Position numbers and translations under genes: made by a program
Shown here: one piece after another, positions 10,541 through 19,751 of the stretch
How the letters are laid out: every line of letters starts with the position of its first letter
How positions within the stretch are numbered: position 1 is the stretch's first letter
Notes under the pieces: model-generated
Seen by the model: only the letters and a program-made list of their open reading frames with translations
Told to the model about the DNA's origin: nothing
Database searches by the model: none
Source of the DNA: Gaertneriomyces semiglobifer
Taxonomy: Eukaryota > Chytridiomycota > Chytridiomycetes > Spizellomycetales > Spizellomycetaceae
Direction: 5' to 3'
NCBI GenBank assembly: GCA_025558075.1
Contig: JAHLKF010000004.1
Location: 1,054,001 to 1,118,000 of the forward strand
Length of the DNA: 64,000 nt

Positions 10541-11353
10541 TGCTGGAGGTGGACTGAGTGAGTGAGCGAGTGAAAGGGTTGTTGGTGGATGATGATCCCA
10601 GTGTTGAACCCTCTCTCTCCCTCTTTCTGTCTCTCTCTCTCTATCTGTCTCTAGCTCCCTCTCTTCTGTCCTCTTTCTTCCTTTGCCTGTGTTTTCCTTT
10701 GCTTGGCAGCCGGGGGAGTGAACGGAAAGAGTATAAAATATGGCGGGTGTAAATTCTCTTTTCGTCGTCGGTTTAAAACAGCGGCTCACTGATTTACAGT
10801 AGTTCCTCCGCGAACCGGACATTATCGCGCCGCGCGTTATTATCCGATGCAAATAAGCTACGGCCACTGCTCATACGTATGCAGCCTCTCAGCTCATAAT
10901 ACAGCGCACTCTCTATTTCAATGTTCAATTTGCAAGCGTTCTTGGGTAGCAGCATGCGAGGTCATTATCATTGAACTCGAGGCCACACAGAACAAAGGGA
11001 TATGCCAGAGGCCAGAATCGAACTCAATTAAGCTTTGCATGATGGTCATGCAGGGCAGCAGGGGGTACGTGCAGGGGTGCAAACGAAAAGGGCTTGTGCT
11101 TAAGAAAGTTCAAAAACGGGTACTGTCATCAGCTATGTGCGCTCGTCACAGAAATGTGTCACGTAACTGACGCTTGAGGCTTGTGGTTTTGCGTTGCTCG
11201 CGCATCGTTTGCGACTATATAGATCTAGACGATTGGTCTTTGCCCGTGAACGTCAATCGGCTGTGAGTTGTTGCTGCATCTCTGTGTACACTGCCGACGA
11301 CACCACCTATTATGCGAAGCTGGAGATATGGGGCCAACGGCAACGGCCATTTT
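10541..11353. other. Intergenic region at the left edge of accessory island 1
   Basis: It contains the CT-rich leader of the left neighbour and then unique sequence with only short open frames. An open frame at 10847-11170 has no recognisable domain or codon signature, and I do not call it a gene. Confidence 0.4.
10606..10680. repeat. CT/GA-rich low-complexity tract in the 5' leader of the membrane-protein gene
   Basis: A run of CTCTCTCTCC/TCTGTCTCTC repeats lies about 65-140 bp upstream of the ATG at 10540. On the minus strand it is GA-rich. Such tracts are common in fungal promoters and 5' UTRs. Confidence 0.6.
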
Positions 11354-11400
11354 GAATCACACGTTACTGGTTTGGCACCCAAACTAGTAACCTGTGATTC
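11354..11400. repeat. Long hairpin H1 (20-bp arms, 7-nt loop)
   Basis: The left arm 11354-11373 (GAATCACACGTTACTGGTTT) pairs with 11381-11400 with two mismatches around GGCACCC. It sits just upstream of the first Arg-rich duplicated locus. Confidence 0.75.
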
Positions 11401-11402
11401 CA

Positions 11403-11545
11403 AGCAGTAGAGTCAGCGTGGCAAGAAGATCTTGTCCCGGCGAATGGGGGTCGGCAATGATTCGTGGACCTGCCAGTCACCGTCGGCAACAACTACCTCA
11501 TCAACAGCAACAACCGGCGACGACGCCGGGAACCCTCACCGGACA
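11403..11545 (+). repeat. Duplicated segment, copy A
   Basis: Copy A aligns with 12201-12365. Shared stretches include TGTCCCGGC.GATGGGGGT, GATTCGTGGAC and the near-identical run from CAGCAACAACCGGCGACG through the GGGAACCCTCACCGGAC block. Copy B carries about 33 extra bases after the TG.CAG. The two copies mark a local tandem duplication with about 800 bp spacing. Confidence 0.75.
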
Positions 11546-11999
11546 TCATTGTAGCCATGCAGTTGGCTACATTCAATGTTCGTAACTTGCTGTTGTGTCG
11601 GGGTGTGGCAGAGGACAAACTTGGCTTTGTTGAGGTGCATGCGTGCATTATGTACGAGTATCCATTTGCTTCCTCGTCAGTGGTCACATACTGATCAATT
11701 GGGTGTAGAACGGAAGTGATTTTCGAAGCCACGGTCCCTGACAGAGCTGATGAAATGGGTGAGCAGTTTCCGGACATACTGGAATACAATTTGCTGGAGT
11801 TGAAGGTATGTTAAGTACCCTCCATGCTGCTGGGTGTAATGATATGCAAACTCCTCTTGTTTCTCAGAACCGGCCGATGGACATGCACCATGAAGGTGGT
11901 GCCCTCTTCCAAGGAGTCAGCCGCAAAGGCAAAGGCTTAAAGCGTCGACGATCAAAAAGGGGACGAAACACCCCGGCTACCTTGTCCACAAAACACTGA
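11464..11999 (+). CDS. Small Arg-rich hypothetical protein, spliced, duplicated-locus copy A
   Basis: Three exons are plausible. The first runs from ATG 11464 and encodes an NNRRRRREPSPD motif and LATFNVRNLLL. The second follows an acceptor GGTGTAG near 11708 and encodes TEVIFEATVPDRADEMGEQF and LEYNLLELK. The third follows a strong polypyrimidine acceptor (TTGTTTCTCAG, ending 11867), starts NRPMDMHHEGG and ends in a very basic KGKGLKRRRSKRGRN. The second intron (GTATGTTAAG donor at 11805) is convincing; the first is not. No family is recognised. The basic termini suggest nucleic-acid binding. The start codon is uncertain, because an ATG near 11445 opens another frame (MGVGNDSWTCQ) that matches copy B better. 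Confidence 0.35.
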
Positions 12000-12200
12000 T
12001 GGATTTCATGAAGTCCAGTGGGACTCACGACTTCGTAGTCACCCAAATGGAGAAAGGGGTGGCGCCGGCGGCCGTATATCAGGAACTAATTCAATTGTAC
12101 AAGGGCGCGTGCAAGCGCCACAAAAGTTGGAGGTATGGGGCGTTTTGAATACTCGATGGTCATGCGATCAAGCGTTAATCGAAGTTATCGAACCGTAGTG

Positions 12201-12528
12201 CCAGCATAGCAAACGGATTCTGTCCCGGCTGATGGGGGTTGACAACGATTCGTGGACATGTCAGTATTTGACTATAAATGGAGACGAAAATGTTGTCACT
12301 GTGGGCAACAACAACAGCATCACCAGCAACAACCGGCGACGACGCCGGGAACCCTCACCGGACTCTTTCCCTGGTAGCTCCTCCGAAGAGGAGGAGTTGC
12401 CGCGCCGACCTCGCCAACGACGTCGGACAAATCCTTCGTCGTCTGCGTCGTCTCCGTTGACCATGGCAACGGTTTCGTCTGCGGACGTTTCCGTTGACCG
12501 TGTCAGCAGTTTCGACGCAGTTCGTTGA
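12201..12528 (+). CDS. Arg/Ser-rich hypothetical protein, duplicated-locus copy B
   Basis: From ATG 12232 an open frame of 98 aa begins MGVDNDSWTCQ, contains NNRRRRREPSPD shared with copy A, and then a patch of S/E and RR (SSSEEEELPRRPRQRRRTN). The first 30 bases of the span belong to the duplication only. Nothing identifies a function. It may be a first exon or a decayed relative of copy A. Confidence 0.3.
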
Positions 12529-12578
12529 ATATTTCAACAGTTGCGGCGGTTGGGCTTGGTTTCCTTGGACGACTGGTG

Positions 12579-12581
<3 letters not shown>

Positions 12582-12619
<38 letters not shown>
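12582..12619. repeat. (TA)n microsatellite
   Basis: An uninterrupted alternating A/T run of 38 bases, directly after copy B. Confidence 0.95.
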
Positions 12620-12622
<3 letters not shown>

Positions 12623-12983
12623 ATGGCTTTCCTTGTGAACAATGATCATATTGTTGTATCATCTCTTTGTGCTTCTACCGCTTGCAGCTGGCCGGGGAAC
12701 ATTTATTTAACGGGCTTGCCGCAATGAGCGAAAACTGACCATTCCGCAACTTGGCCGCTTTGTCTCAATCCCATTTGCCATCTTTCACGCACTGAGTGTA
12801 TAATTGCTAATTTGCTCCCTGGTTGAGGGCGATGCAAGTCAAGAATAAGAAACAAAGCTTGTCTGCTCCATGAGAAAATTAAAAGGCCGGCAGCCAGATG
12901 GTTCGCGCCAGTCGCGTAATGAATTTAACTTTACTGCGCCCTAGACGGCACAGTCATACTGGCGTGGCGTCTCACGCCGCAGG

Positions 12984-13463
12984 TCACGATGGTAAAGTCG
13001 GACACCTCCGGACACGGGTTTGCCGACACTGGGTCACTGAGCGGTGACAATTGGATGAATGTAAACTCACGTTTTCATCAATAGACTGTTTAGGCCCTCG
13101 AAATAAGCTACTATCACGAAGTTGTTGCACCGCTGCGACTCGTGCAATTCCAGCCGAGAAGCTTGAGTGCCGCGTTCCTGCTTGCACTCGTGCTCTGCAA
13201 TGTATGTAGCACTCGGTCTACGGGTTGTGGTTTTCGTCGCCTGTGGGTTATTTGAGCGCAAAGTGTGTTCCATCTATTACGCCGATAATGCAAGGAATGC
13301 CCTGCTTCATGAAGAAGCCCTTCTCAAAATTGGTAACGAACGACATCGGGGTACATGTACAGCTTCTCGTTGATCGCGTCGGCGACAGTGTTGCAAGAGC
13401 GAAAAACCGATCATTTGCTAAGAGATCTGGCGCAGCCCGGAGAGGGAAAGCATTCACATCCAT
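12984..13463 (-). pseudogene. Decayed PIF/Harbinger-type DDE transposase fragment
   Basis: On the minus strand the segment 13463-13248 reads about 70 residues ending GIPCIIGVIDGTHFALK, the hallmark first-Asp block of Harbinger transposases (GxIDGTH). Downstream, the frames at 13273-13067 and 13187-12984 carry weak echoes of the family, including ...VQQLRDSSLFRGPK, comparable to the HDSRIFRxSxLF block. Reading on needs at least one frame change, and the second and third catalytic blocks were not found. No terminal inverted repeats or target-site duplications were identified. I treat it as an inactive relic. Confidence 0.6.
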
Positions 13464-14493
13464 TCGGTTAACAAACTATTTACTACCACCAGGGCCCGAG
13501 ATCCAGCGTTGGCCCAGGTCGACTGCAGGACCAAATCGCACGAGGCTGTTCCACATGTCATGGTTGCAGCAGTTCGAGGGTCTTCGTAAATGGAAACAGT
13601 GCACACATTTATTCAAGCAGTTTGACTGATTAATATTATGTATGGAGACTATTACTTAAAACACCAAGTATTAGCCACCCAAGAAGTAGCCATCACGCTT
13701 CCACATCCACACACTGATACCCCGTCCTCTCCCTCTAACAATTCCCCACACCGCACATCTTGTAGGGGAATGTCGAGGACGGGGTTAAAGTCGCTTGCAG
13801 AATCCGTTGAGTTTCCGTCACGGCACATAAGAAAAGAAAAGAGATAGGAATGAGTGAAGCCGAACATAAATCAAACAGAGTGCCTATTCTAATAGATTGT
13901 GGGGGGCAACACGTGGGCGCGAGACCTCTTCAGGAGCATGCCGGAGGGGTTCAACATTGAGTGCTGCTAGGGTCTGCCATACTGAACTTCATACTGCCCA
14001 CGGTCATCTTCATTTGCCACCAACGATGATGTTACTCCAATGTCAGCGAGATAGACAGCAAACCCTCATGTGTGATCTCGCTATGTCGCCAAGAGCCCCG
14101 ATCAAACCGACAAATGGCCCACCGGACATCGGCATACATCGTTGGCTTCCAGAAGAGATGCCCACACGGCTCCAGCAACGCGGCCCGCGCGGCAAGGGTT
14201 CAAAAGAGGCATCCTTGGAAGGCGCGGGCGGGAAACCTTCCGTAAGCGGTAGCCAAACGGTCCTACAAAGGACGTCGCCAAGCCGCCAAGGCGCAGGCCT
14301 ACCTGCTTGGAAGCATTGTGGCCAGCGGTGCGGACATTACCCATGCTATCTCTAACTTCAACCGCATACTCACACTTCGGAGGAAGGAGGAGAGGCGAGT
14401 TCCTGCCTTTATATATAATAGCAGTCAGGTTGGGTCACGTGCCTCTGCAATTTAACCGATTATGTTTGGCGCTGTAGAAAAAAGCAAAAGAAA
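13464..14493. other. Accessory intergenic sequence between transposase relic and tRNA-His
   Basis: It contains open frames such as 13897-14355 (+) and 14102-14344 (-), but none has a recognisable domain, a plausible splice structure or coding-like composition. A TTTATATATAA run sits near 14408, about 80 bp from the 3' end of tRNA-His. Confidence 0.35.
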
Positions 14494-14564
14494 TGCCAAA
14501 GGGCGGAATCGAACCGCCGTCCTCACGGCCACAACGTGATGTGCTGCCACTATACCACTTTGGC
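14494..14564 (-). tRNA. tRNA-His (GTG)
   Basis: The reverse complement folds as a standard tRNA. The acceptor is GCCAAAG/CTTTGGC with A as discriminator, and the D-arm is TGGTATAGTGGCA. The anticodon stem is CACG/CGTG with loop TTGTGGC, so anticodon GTG, and the T-arm is GGCGG-TTCGATT-CCGCC. Box A and box B promoter elements are internal. No intron. The extra 5' G of tRNA-His is not encoded, as is usual in eukaryotes. Confidence 0.95.
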
Positions 14565-14568
14565 GACT

Positions 14569-14790
14569 GGTTAATGTACAATGGTGATGGCGGCCATTCT
14601 CTTCGATCTCTGGTTGATGTACAATGGTGATGGCGGCCACTCTCTTCAGTCTCTTCGATGGTGATGGCGGCCACTATTACTGTTCAATGGATAGCCGCAC
14701 ATTTGTGTGATGGCTGCCACTCTCTTCAGTCTCTGTTCCTCTGACAAAAGCTTTCTTGTGATGGCTGCCACTCTCGTCACTCACCCACAC
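14569..14790 (+). repeat. Degenerate direct repeats next to tRNA-His
   Basis: About five imperfect copies of a core like GTGATGGCGGCCACTCTCTTCAG occur at roughly 14583, 14627, 14659, 14708 and 14758, some preceded by GGTTGATGTACAAT. A further copy, with its flank (CAATGGATAGCCG), recurs at about 15476-15533. The repeats start directly upstream of the 5' end of the tRNA gene. Confidence 0.75.
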
Positions 14791-14799
14791 GGTCTCGCA

Positions 14800-16779
14800 G
14801 AAGTGAGATCAAGACACCAAGGCTTCGAGATTGCATATCATGATCGACATCTCGCTCTCTCCTTACCCGATAGATCTAGTCTCTCCGTTCCGTCTATCTA
14901 TCCCTGTCCGACGGTAAGCGGCCGCCGCCTTCGGGTGCTTGGGTCGTGACACCAAGCTGTTGGAACGCATCGACTGGAATGGGTTACCCAGGCGACGAGT
15001 CGCATTCTTCAAGCTGTTGGTTGAGGGTGACGAGATGGGATGCTGGGGCGATCTTCTTGCACTGTCTGACAGTTATTTAACTGCATTGCGACGACTCCAT
15101 TCAATTGTGCTCAATCGCGATGCTAAACGCCGGATTAAGCGCCAGAAACATGTTGAGGCAAGCTTTTTGATTCTGCTGATCGCCTGGCACGGAACTCCTG
15201 CATGGCCATAGGCCCGGTCTGGTCAGGGTGTACATTTTGGCTCTAAAAGTCGCAATTGGAGATCGAGGCCGGATTTGCGGCTTTATGGCGACACATGTAC
15301 ATACCATATCCGTCTTGGTACTGCGTCAGCATTAGCGCAAGAGTATGTGGCACAATCAAAAAAGCGTAAGGTAATTGAAGATGGAAAGACCAACCCGTTC
15401 ATTGCAAAGGTTATGTCCCACTGGGGACCCACCGGGTGACATTTGAATCCTTTCTGAATTACATCACACAACTGTGCAATGGATAGCCGTACGTTGCTGT
15501 AATGACTGCCACTCTCTTCAAATTCAGTCTCGGTATGATGGATCTCGAAGTACGCCTGGGAGGTTCATCGGGTGGAAAGGTTAACAGTCAACAATAAGCC
15601 AACTAATAAGGGGTAACAATAAGCTGGGCTACTAATCACTGGCAGCACGCGTGAGCAAGTATGATTTAACAATAAGAATGACAAGGATACACGCTAGAGT
15701 TAGGGCTAATTAATACCGATTTGGATTTGATTGCCTCACGTGACTCGATGGTCCCCTGGACTCCTGGTCCAGAATTCTGATATAAATACGCGATCGTTCG
15801 CCTTCCTCCCCTCCCAACTTCACATCACTTTTCCCGCGCGACTCAACTCTGCTCTTGGCTATCCCTTCCTCGTCTTCGACTCTTCTTCTTCGATCGACTT
15901 CGACTCTGCGCTTCACCCTGGTCCCTCTCGCTTACATCGCCCAGCACAATTATCAATCATCCCGATGCGTTTCCTCAGCTCATCTCGCACCAGGGTTGTG
16001 GCAGTGCTTTCCTGAGCACTGACATTCCTCCAGAATTGTCAGCTTGAGAAGCATGCCGACGATGCTATGCATAGGTTGCCCTCTCATCAGAGAGTCTCAT
16101 GCAACTGTGTGCTGTGCGTCGCTCTTCAGATCAAAGCAAAACTGGGGCTCACAGCAAGCAGATTTTCTGCGGCGGCTTTTGCCGTCCTGCGTACATCTCT
16201 TTTCATGAGTACTGGATTATCTGTGTGCGCGCCTCGTAGTGCGCATGAGTTTCCGGGCGCGTGTTACGGGAGTGCGTAGGGGTAGGAGAGCTTACTCCTA
16301 GTCGTAGTGGGGTACCTTCCCTGACTGGTCACTGGTGGGGTTTTGCGCCTTCGCTGTGCTTCTCTCACGGTCCAGTGGTCAGTTAAGCGCCTTGCGCGTC
16401 GCAGGTTTCCTGCTGGGAGGGAGAACAGCCCAATCTGTTGTGAGCCAATGTTTTACATGCCACATAACAATAATACCACATGTTCTCGCGCAATCAATGC
16501 CCATTCTTGCCTATGCGGTTTGAAGCGGAAAATATTGTGGAGAGTGATTTGGCAACGGTACATTGTCATTGTCCAGGTGGTTTCCCTCTCAAACCGCATA
16601 CCTTGAGAACGGAAGACTTCTTTCCCTTGTCGATCGCAACTGTTTAACTCCTCTTTGAGCCGTGAGGCTCAGGGATTTGTCCATCGCGCACTCATCTCAT
16701 TCTGTGTGAAATTCATAACTTAAACACTACGGGCAAGTCAAAAACTCAGATTTTACAAGTAAAACATCGGTCAACTTGA
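14800..16779. other. Accessory sequence with no supported gene
   Basis: Several open frames of 60-94 codons (for example 14939-15211 and 15731-16015, +) are present, without recognisable domains. A TATAAATA box at 15781 and a CT-rich stretch around 15800-15900 resemble a promoter and leader, but the following ATG at 15965 opens only 16 codons. The motif AACAATAAG occurs three times between 15590 and 15680. A 12-bp perfect inverted repeat (TATGCGGTTTGA) lies at 16512-16523 and 16589-16600. Confidence 0.35.
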
Positions 16780-16844
16780 GATCTTTACGAATAGACGCCA
16801 CGATACAGCATAGCACGTGGCGTAAACGTCTACTCGTAAAGATC
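16780..16844. repeat. Long hairpin H2 (two-part stem)
   Basis: The outer arms 16780-16797 and 16827-16844 (GATCTTTACGAATAGACG) pair over 18 bp with one mismatch. The inner arms CCACG/CGTGG (16798-16802, 16816-16820) continue the stem after a 6-nt bulge. It lies about 80 bp beyond the stop codon of the 349-aa gene. Confidence 0.75.
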
Positions 16845-16926
16845 CAAGTACGTTCGCCGGACCCCTAAGATCTAGCGCTACTCTAGCCGCTATATCTATA
16901 ACGGTGCTCTACTACCGTTACCGTCG

Positions 16927-17976
16927 TCATATCTCTGTCTCCTGAAGGTCTGCAAAGGCTTCCGGGTTGCTCCCAGCGATTAGCGCGCTGCGTACCACAA
17001 GGTACATCTCCTCCAAATTGTTTCGGTCCTCCTCTAGACCCCTACTGAGCTCTCTCTGCCTCTCTTCGTAATCGTGGATCAGTTTGTCAAATCGACCGTA
17101 TGTCTCTGCGTCGAGGCCCCAGTACCACACTTTGTACCTAACCTCTAATTGCCTCCACATTCTTGAAAGAAAGCTTGCCTCGGCGGCCGAAACATTCTGC
17201 TCAGGTGCTGGAAGAACATCCTCTTCCAGCCCCTCTTCCGCCGCCTCTTCCGCCGCCTCTTCCACCGCCTCTTCAGTCCTGTCGCCCACCACGTCGTCCA
17301 GCTCCTCTTCCAGCCCCTCTTCCGCCGCCTCTTCAGCCCTGTCGTCCACCACGTCTTCCACTACGTCTTCGTTCGTCTCCCACTCTTCTTGCGGGAACTC
17401 TTCTGCGCATTCTGCGATCGCCCCCTCACTCAGTGTATCAACGCCCTCTTCAGGATCTTGGTACCCTTCCAAAGTTACCCTGCTGGCTTCTTCTAAGTAG
17501 GCTTGGAGCCCTGGCGGGTATTCTAATCCATACTCATGTGCAATGTCGATGGCCAAATCATTTTTGTTTCCCTCAGACAAGTCTCGATACGTCCTTTCTA
17601 GATCTGCCATTTCCTTCTGCCGCATGATGTATAACGTTATGAGTTTTCGCAGGACGACCTCGTCACTTTCCCAATACATGACACGGGCGCGCCACCACAA
17701 GTTGTCCAGTACTTTTGCACAGGTCATCAGGATTCCAAAGCCAAGAGGAAGGACGGAAGGCTCTGACTCTGCAGGCGGGTCAGCAGGTGGAGGGTCGGAT
17801 GGCTCTGACTCTGCGGGCAGGTCAACAGGAGGAGGGTCGGAAGACTCTGGCTCTGCGGGCGGGTCAGCAGGAGGAGGGTCGGTTGGTTTGCTCTCTGGCA
17901 ATTTGGTGCGAAAGTCCGCAATTGATGGCCTTTCCCTGGCCTTCCCTTCATCTGTCGATGAGCTTGGCGACGCCAT
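16927..17976 (-). CDS. Acidic hypothetical protein with a duplicated Trp/Tyr-rich helical domain
   Basis: Single-exon 349 aa. Order: residues 1-30 basic/Ser-rich; about 30-75, three to four tandem PPPADPPAESEPSD-type units; about 80-145, domain copy 1 (WWRARVMYWESDEVVLRKL... RQKEMADLERTYRDL); about 180-275, a highly acidic E/A/D-rich linker with repeated AEEAAEEGLEE; about 290-345, domain copy 2 (MWRQLEVRYKVWYWG... YEERQRELSRGLEEDRNNL). The copies share W-x-VxYW, a run of helical charge pattern, R-Q-x-E-x-x-x-L and N-[DN]-L. No known family is recognised, and there is no signal peptide or TM segment. The short DNA repeats encoding the Pro and Glu units suggest replication-slippage growth. The continuous long frame with regular protein repeats supports it as a real gene. 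Confidence 0.6.
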   Translation of the reverse strand: MASPSSSTDEGKARERPSIADFRTKLPESKPTDPPPADPPAEPESSDPPPVDLPAESEPSDPPPADPPAESEPSVLPLGFGILMTCAKVLDNLWWRARVMYWESDEVVLRKLITLYIMRQKEMADLERTYRDLSEGNKNDLAIDIAHEYGLEYPPGLQAYLEEASRVTLEGYQDPEEGVDTLSEGAIAECAEEFPQEEWETNEDVVEDVVDDRAEEAAEEGLEEELDDVVGDRTEEAVEEAAEEAAEEGLEEDVLPAPEQNVSAAEASFLSRMWRQLEVRYKVWYWGLDAETYGRFDKLIHDYEERQRELSRGLEEDRNNLEEMYLVVRSALIAGSNPEAFADLQETEI

Positions 17977-18394
17977 GATCGCAGGCAGATGGGTACGAGA
18001 AAGCTTAAGGAAAACTATGTGGCGTGTAAGTTATATCTACTTGAACTTCTCGACTTTGACTAAAGCCGGCTCCTACTTCTGAGATGTCGAGTGGATAGCG
18101 CTTCCCTCATGTTCAGCGCTGGCTATTTATGCTTGTCCTGCTCTCTGTGTAGCTTGGACGGCCCGCTGGCGGCCCGCTTACCTCTTGCTGCTTGCCTGAA
18201 AATTCTCAGCCTCCGACTCGGGTCCGAGGAGCTGTCGAGAGAGGTTTTTCGTCGGAATCTGTTTAACGGTCTTGCCCTTGCAACTGTCACAGCTGTCAAG
18301 TCGGTGTTTGCCGACGCGTAAGCATTCTTCTCGTAAGCATTCTCGTAAGCATAAGGAACGCGTAAGTGCCACTTTTAAGTACTGAGTAAAAAGC
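17977..18394. other. Intergenic region in accessory island 1
   Basis: It contains the upstream region of the 349-aa gene and the 3' side of the next minus-strand gene. A short repeated motif CGTAAGCATTCT occurs near 18315-18355. No gene is supported. Confidence 0.4.
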
Positions 18395-19657
18395 TCATTG
18401 ACAATTCTGCCTGAACCACTTTCCAATGAGGTGTTCCAAGATCTCCGGCACTCGCTGGTTCGTAGAGATTCCATATCTGCTGTTGCCAAGCGCCAGAAGC
18501 GACATGAGTGTATCCGGCGTTGAGCGCTTCCGACGGCAACGCACGCGATATGGGCCATGGCTGTTGCTAAACTCAGGGCCAAATGGCGTGCTTGGCCCGG
18601 CTGATGCAGATATCAGGGTGAACTTTGTCTTTGTGCCCCGGCTGATGTTCACGACCTGGTTATGCTTGTTCAGTGGCGTCCGCGGCATGCACTCGGCGTC
18701 AATACCGTCGGCCTCATCGACATCGCCATTGCCGCTATCACCATCTTCTTCCTCGTCTGTTTCGTCCGCCCCAATGATTCGAATCTTCTAGGTGATTACA
18801 GCACGAGCAACATCCATCGCTACCATTCCGACATTATGCTGGATCTTTCTCTTCTTGTGGCTCATTTCATTGATCATATGCTGTGCTTCTTGATCAGAAG
18901 CTACTACTGCAGCATACTCTTGGTAAGCCGCGTTGAAGTCCGCCCGCCCTCGGGGGCTCAACAGATAATGGCCGCATCGCCCAGCATAGTGTTGGACTTC
19001 CTCCGGGACGACTGGGTCTTTTGCGATGGCCTGCATTTCTCTGACCACGGCATTATGCAGTTTGACGGGACTCGAGGTTTCCACTTTATTGCCCACCCCA
19101 CTCAGCTGCCCGGGGTCGTCCGCCTTCTTCATGTGAAGCAAATTCAGGTTTTCATGTACAAGATCCTTCTCGCACCAAGAAAAGCGAACAATTCCCGTCT
19201 TATACGCTAGGGCATCAAAGAATGGGACAACGGTTTGGATCCGATGGGCGCGTTCATGGCGTTCTTCTTTGGGCCACGTTATCGACGGATCCAACCGATG
19301 GTGAAAGTAGAACGGTGTTATTCGTACTTGATTCGATGGATGCGGCGTACGCGACGCCTGTAACTGCCGCCCCAGCCCCACTCGCCGCATTCCCCACAGC
19401 CGCAAAGGCAGTCGCCGCGGGCATCAATGGTGCCGCTACACTTCTCGCCCACTCCGACCGTTGGTCCTGCGCCTAGAAATTTGACTCCCTTCTTCACTAT
19501 CTCCGTCTCGCTCTTCTTCACTGCAATGCCTATTTCTGCATACCGTGGAGGCAAATCTTCTACTGGCATTTCAATGATATCACCCAACCACCCCTGCGAT
19601 GACAAACGGTTATTTTAGACGAAGCATGCCTTCAGCCTAAGTGAATAAACTTACCAT
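18395..19657 (-). CDS. Unknown multi-exon gene, interrupted by an in-frame TAG or a 45-nt intron
   Basis: Exons consistent in phase: 19657-19655 (only the ATG), 19593-19522 (GWLGDIIEMPVEDLPPRYAE), 19466-19328 (Ala/Gly-rich, AATAFAAVGNAASGAGAAVT), 19266-18833 (PFFDALAYKTGIVRFSW... YAGRCGHYLLSPRGR) and 18787-18395 (acidic ADETDEEEDGDSG, then VVNISRGTKTKFTLISAS, end FRQNCQ). The start codon abuts a GTAAGT donor, so the first coding exon is three bases. The last two exons are in the same frame, separated by a TAG at 18788-18790. Excising 18788-18832 (GT...CTAG) removes it, but that would be the shortest intron in the window. The 55-bp intron 19467-19521 is purine-rich and also uncertain. No domain is recognised. 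Confidence 0.4.
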
Positions 19658-19696
19658 TGCTCTCCTGCCGTATGCTGCTGCTGTTTTGTGATGGGT

Positions 19697-19751
19697 ACAG
19701 TCGGCACTGGAGGATTTCAGTGGATCTTTTAAATCCTCCAGTGACGACTGT
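19697..19751. repeat. Long hairpin H3 (21-bp arms, 13-nt loop)
   Basis: The left arm 19697-19717 (ACAGTCGGCACTGGAGGATTT) pairs with 19731-19751 with a single mismatch. It lies 40 bp upstream of the start codon at 19657 of the minus-strand gene, so it would fall in its promoter or 5' UTR. Confidence 0.85.

Noticed and set aside
10541..10867. N-terminal extension of the membrane protein at 9614-10540
   Set aside because: The extra 109 codons mostly translate a CT/GA tract and contain no signal peptide, so it reads as promoter and leader.
13225..13629. 134-codon plus-strand open frame
   Set aside because: It is antisense to the Harbinger relic, which explains its openness; its own product has no recognisable features.
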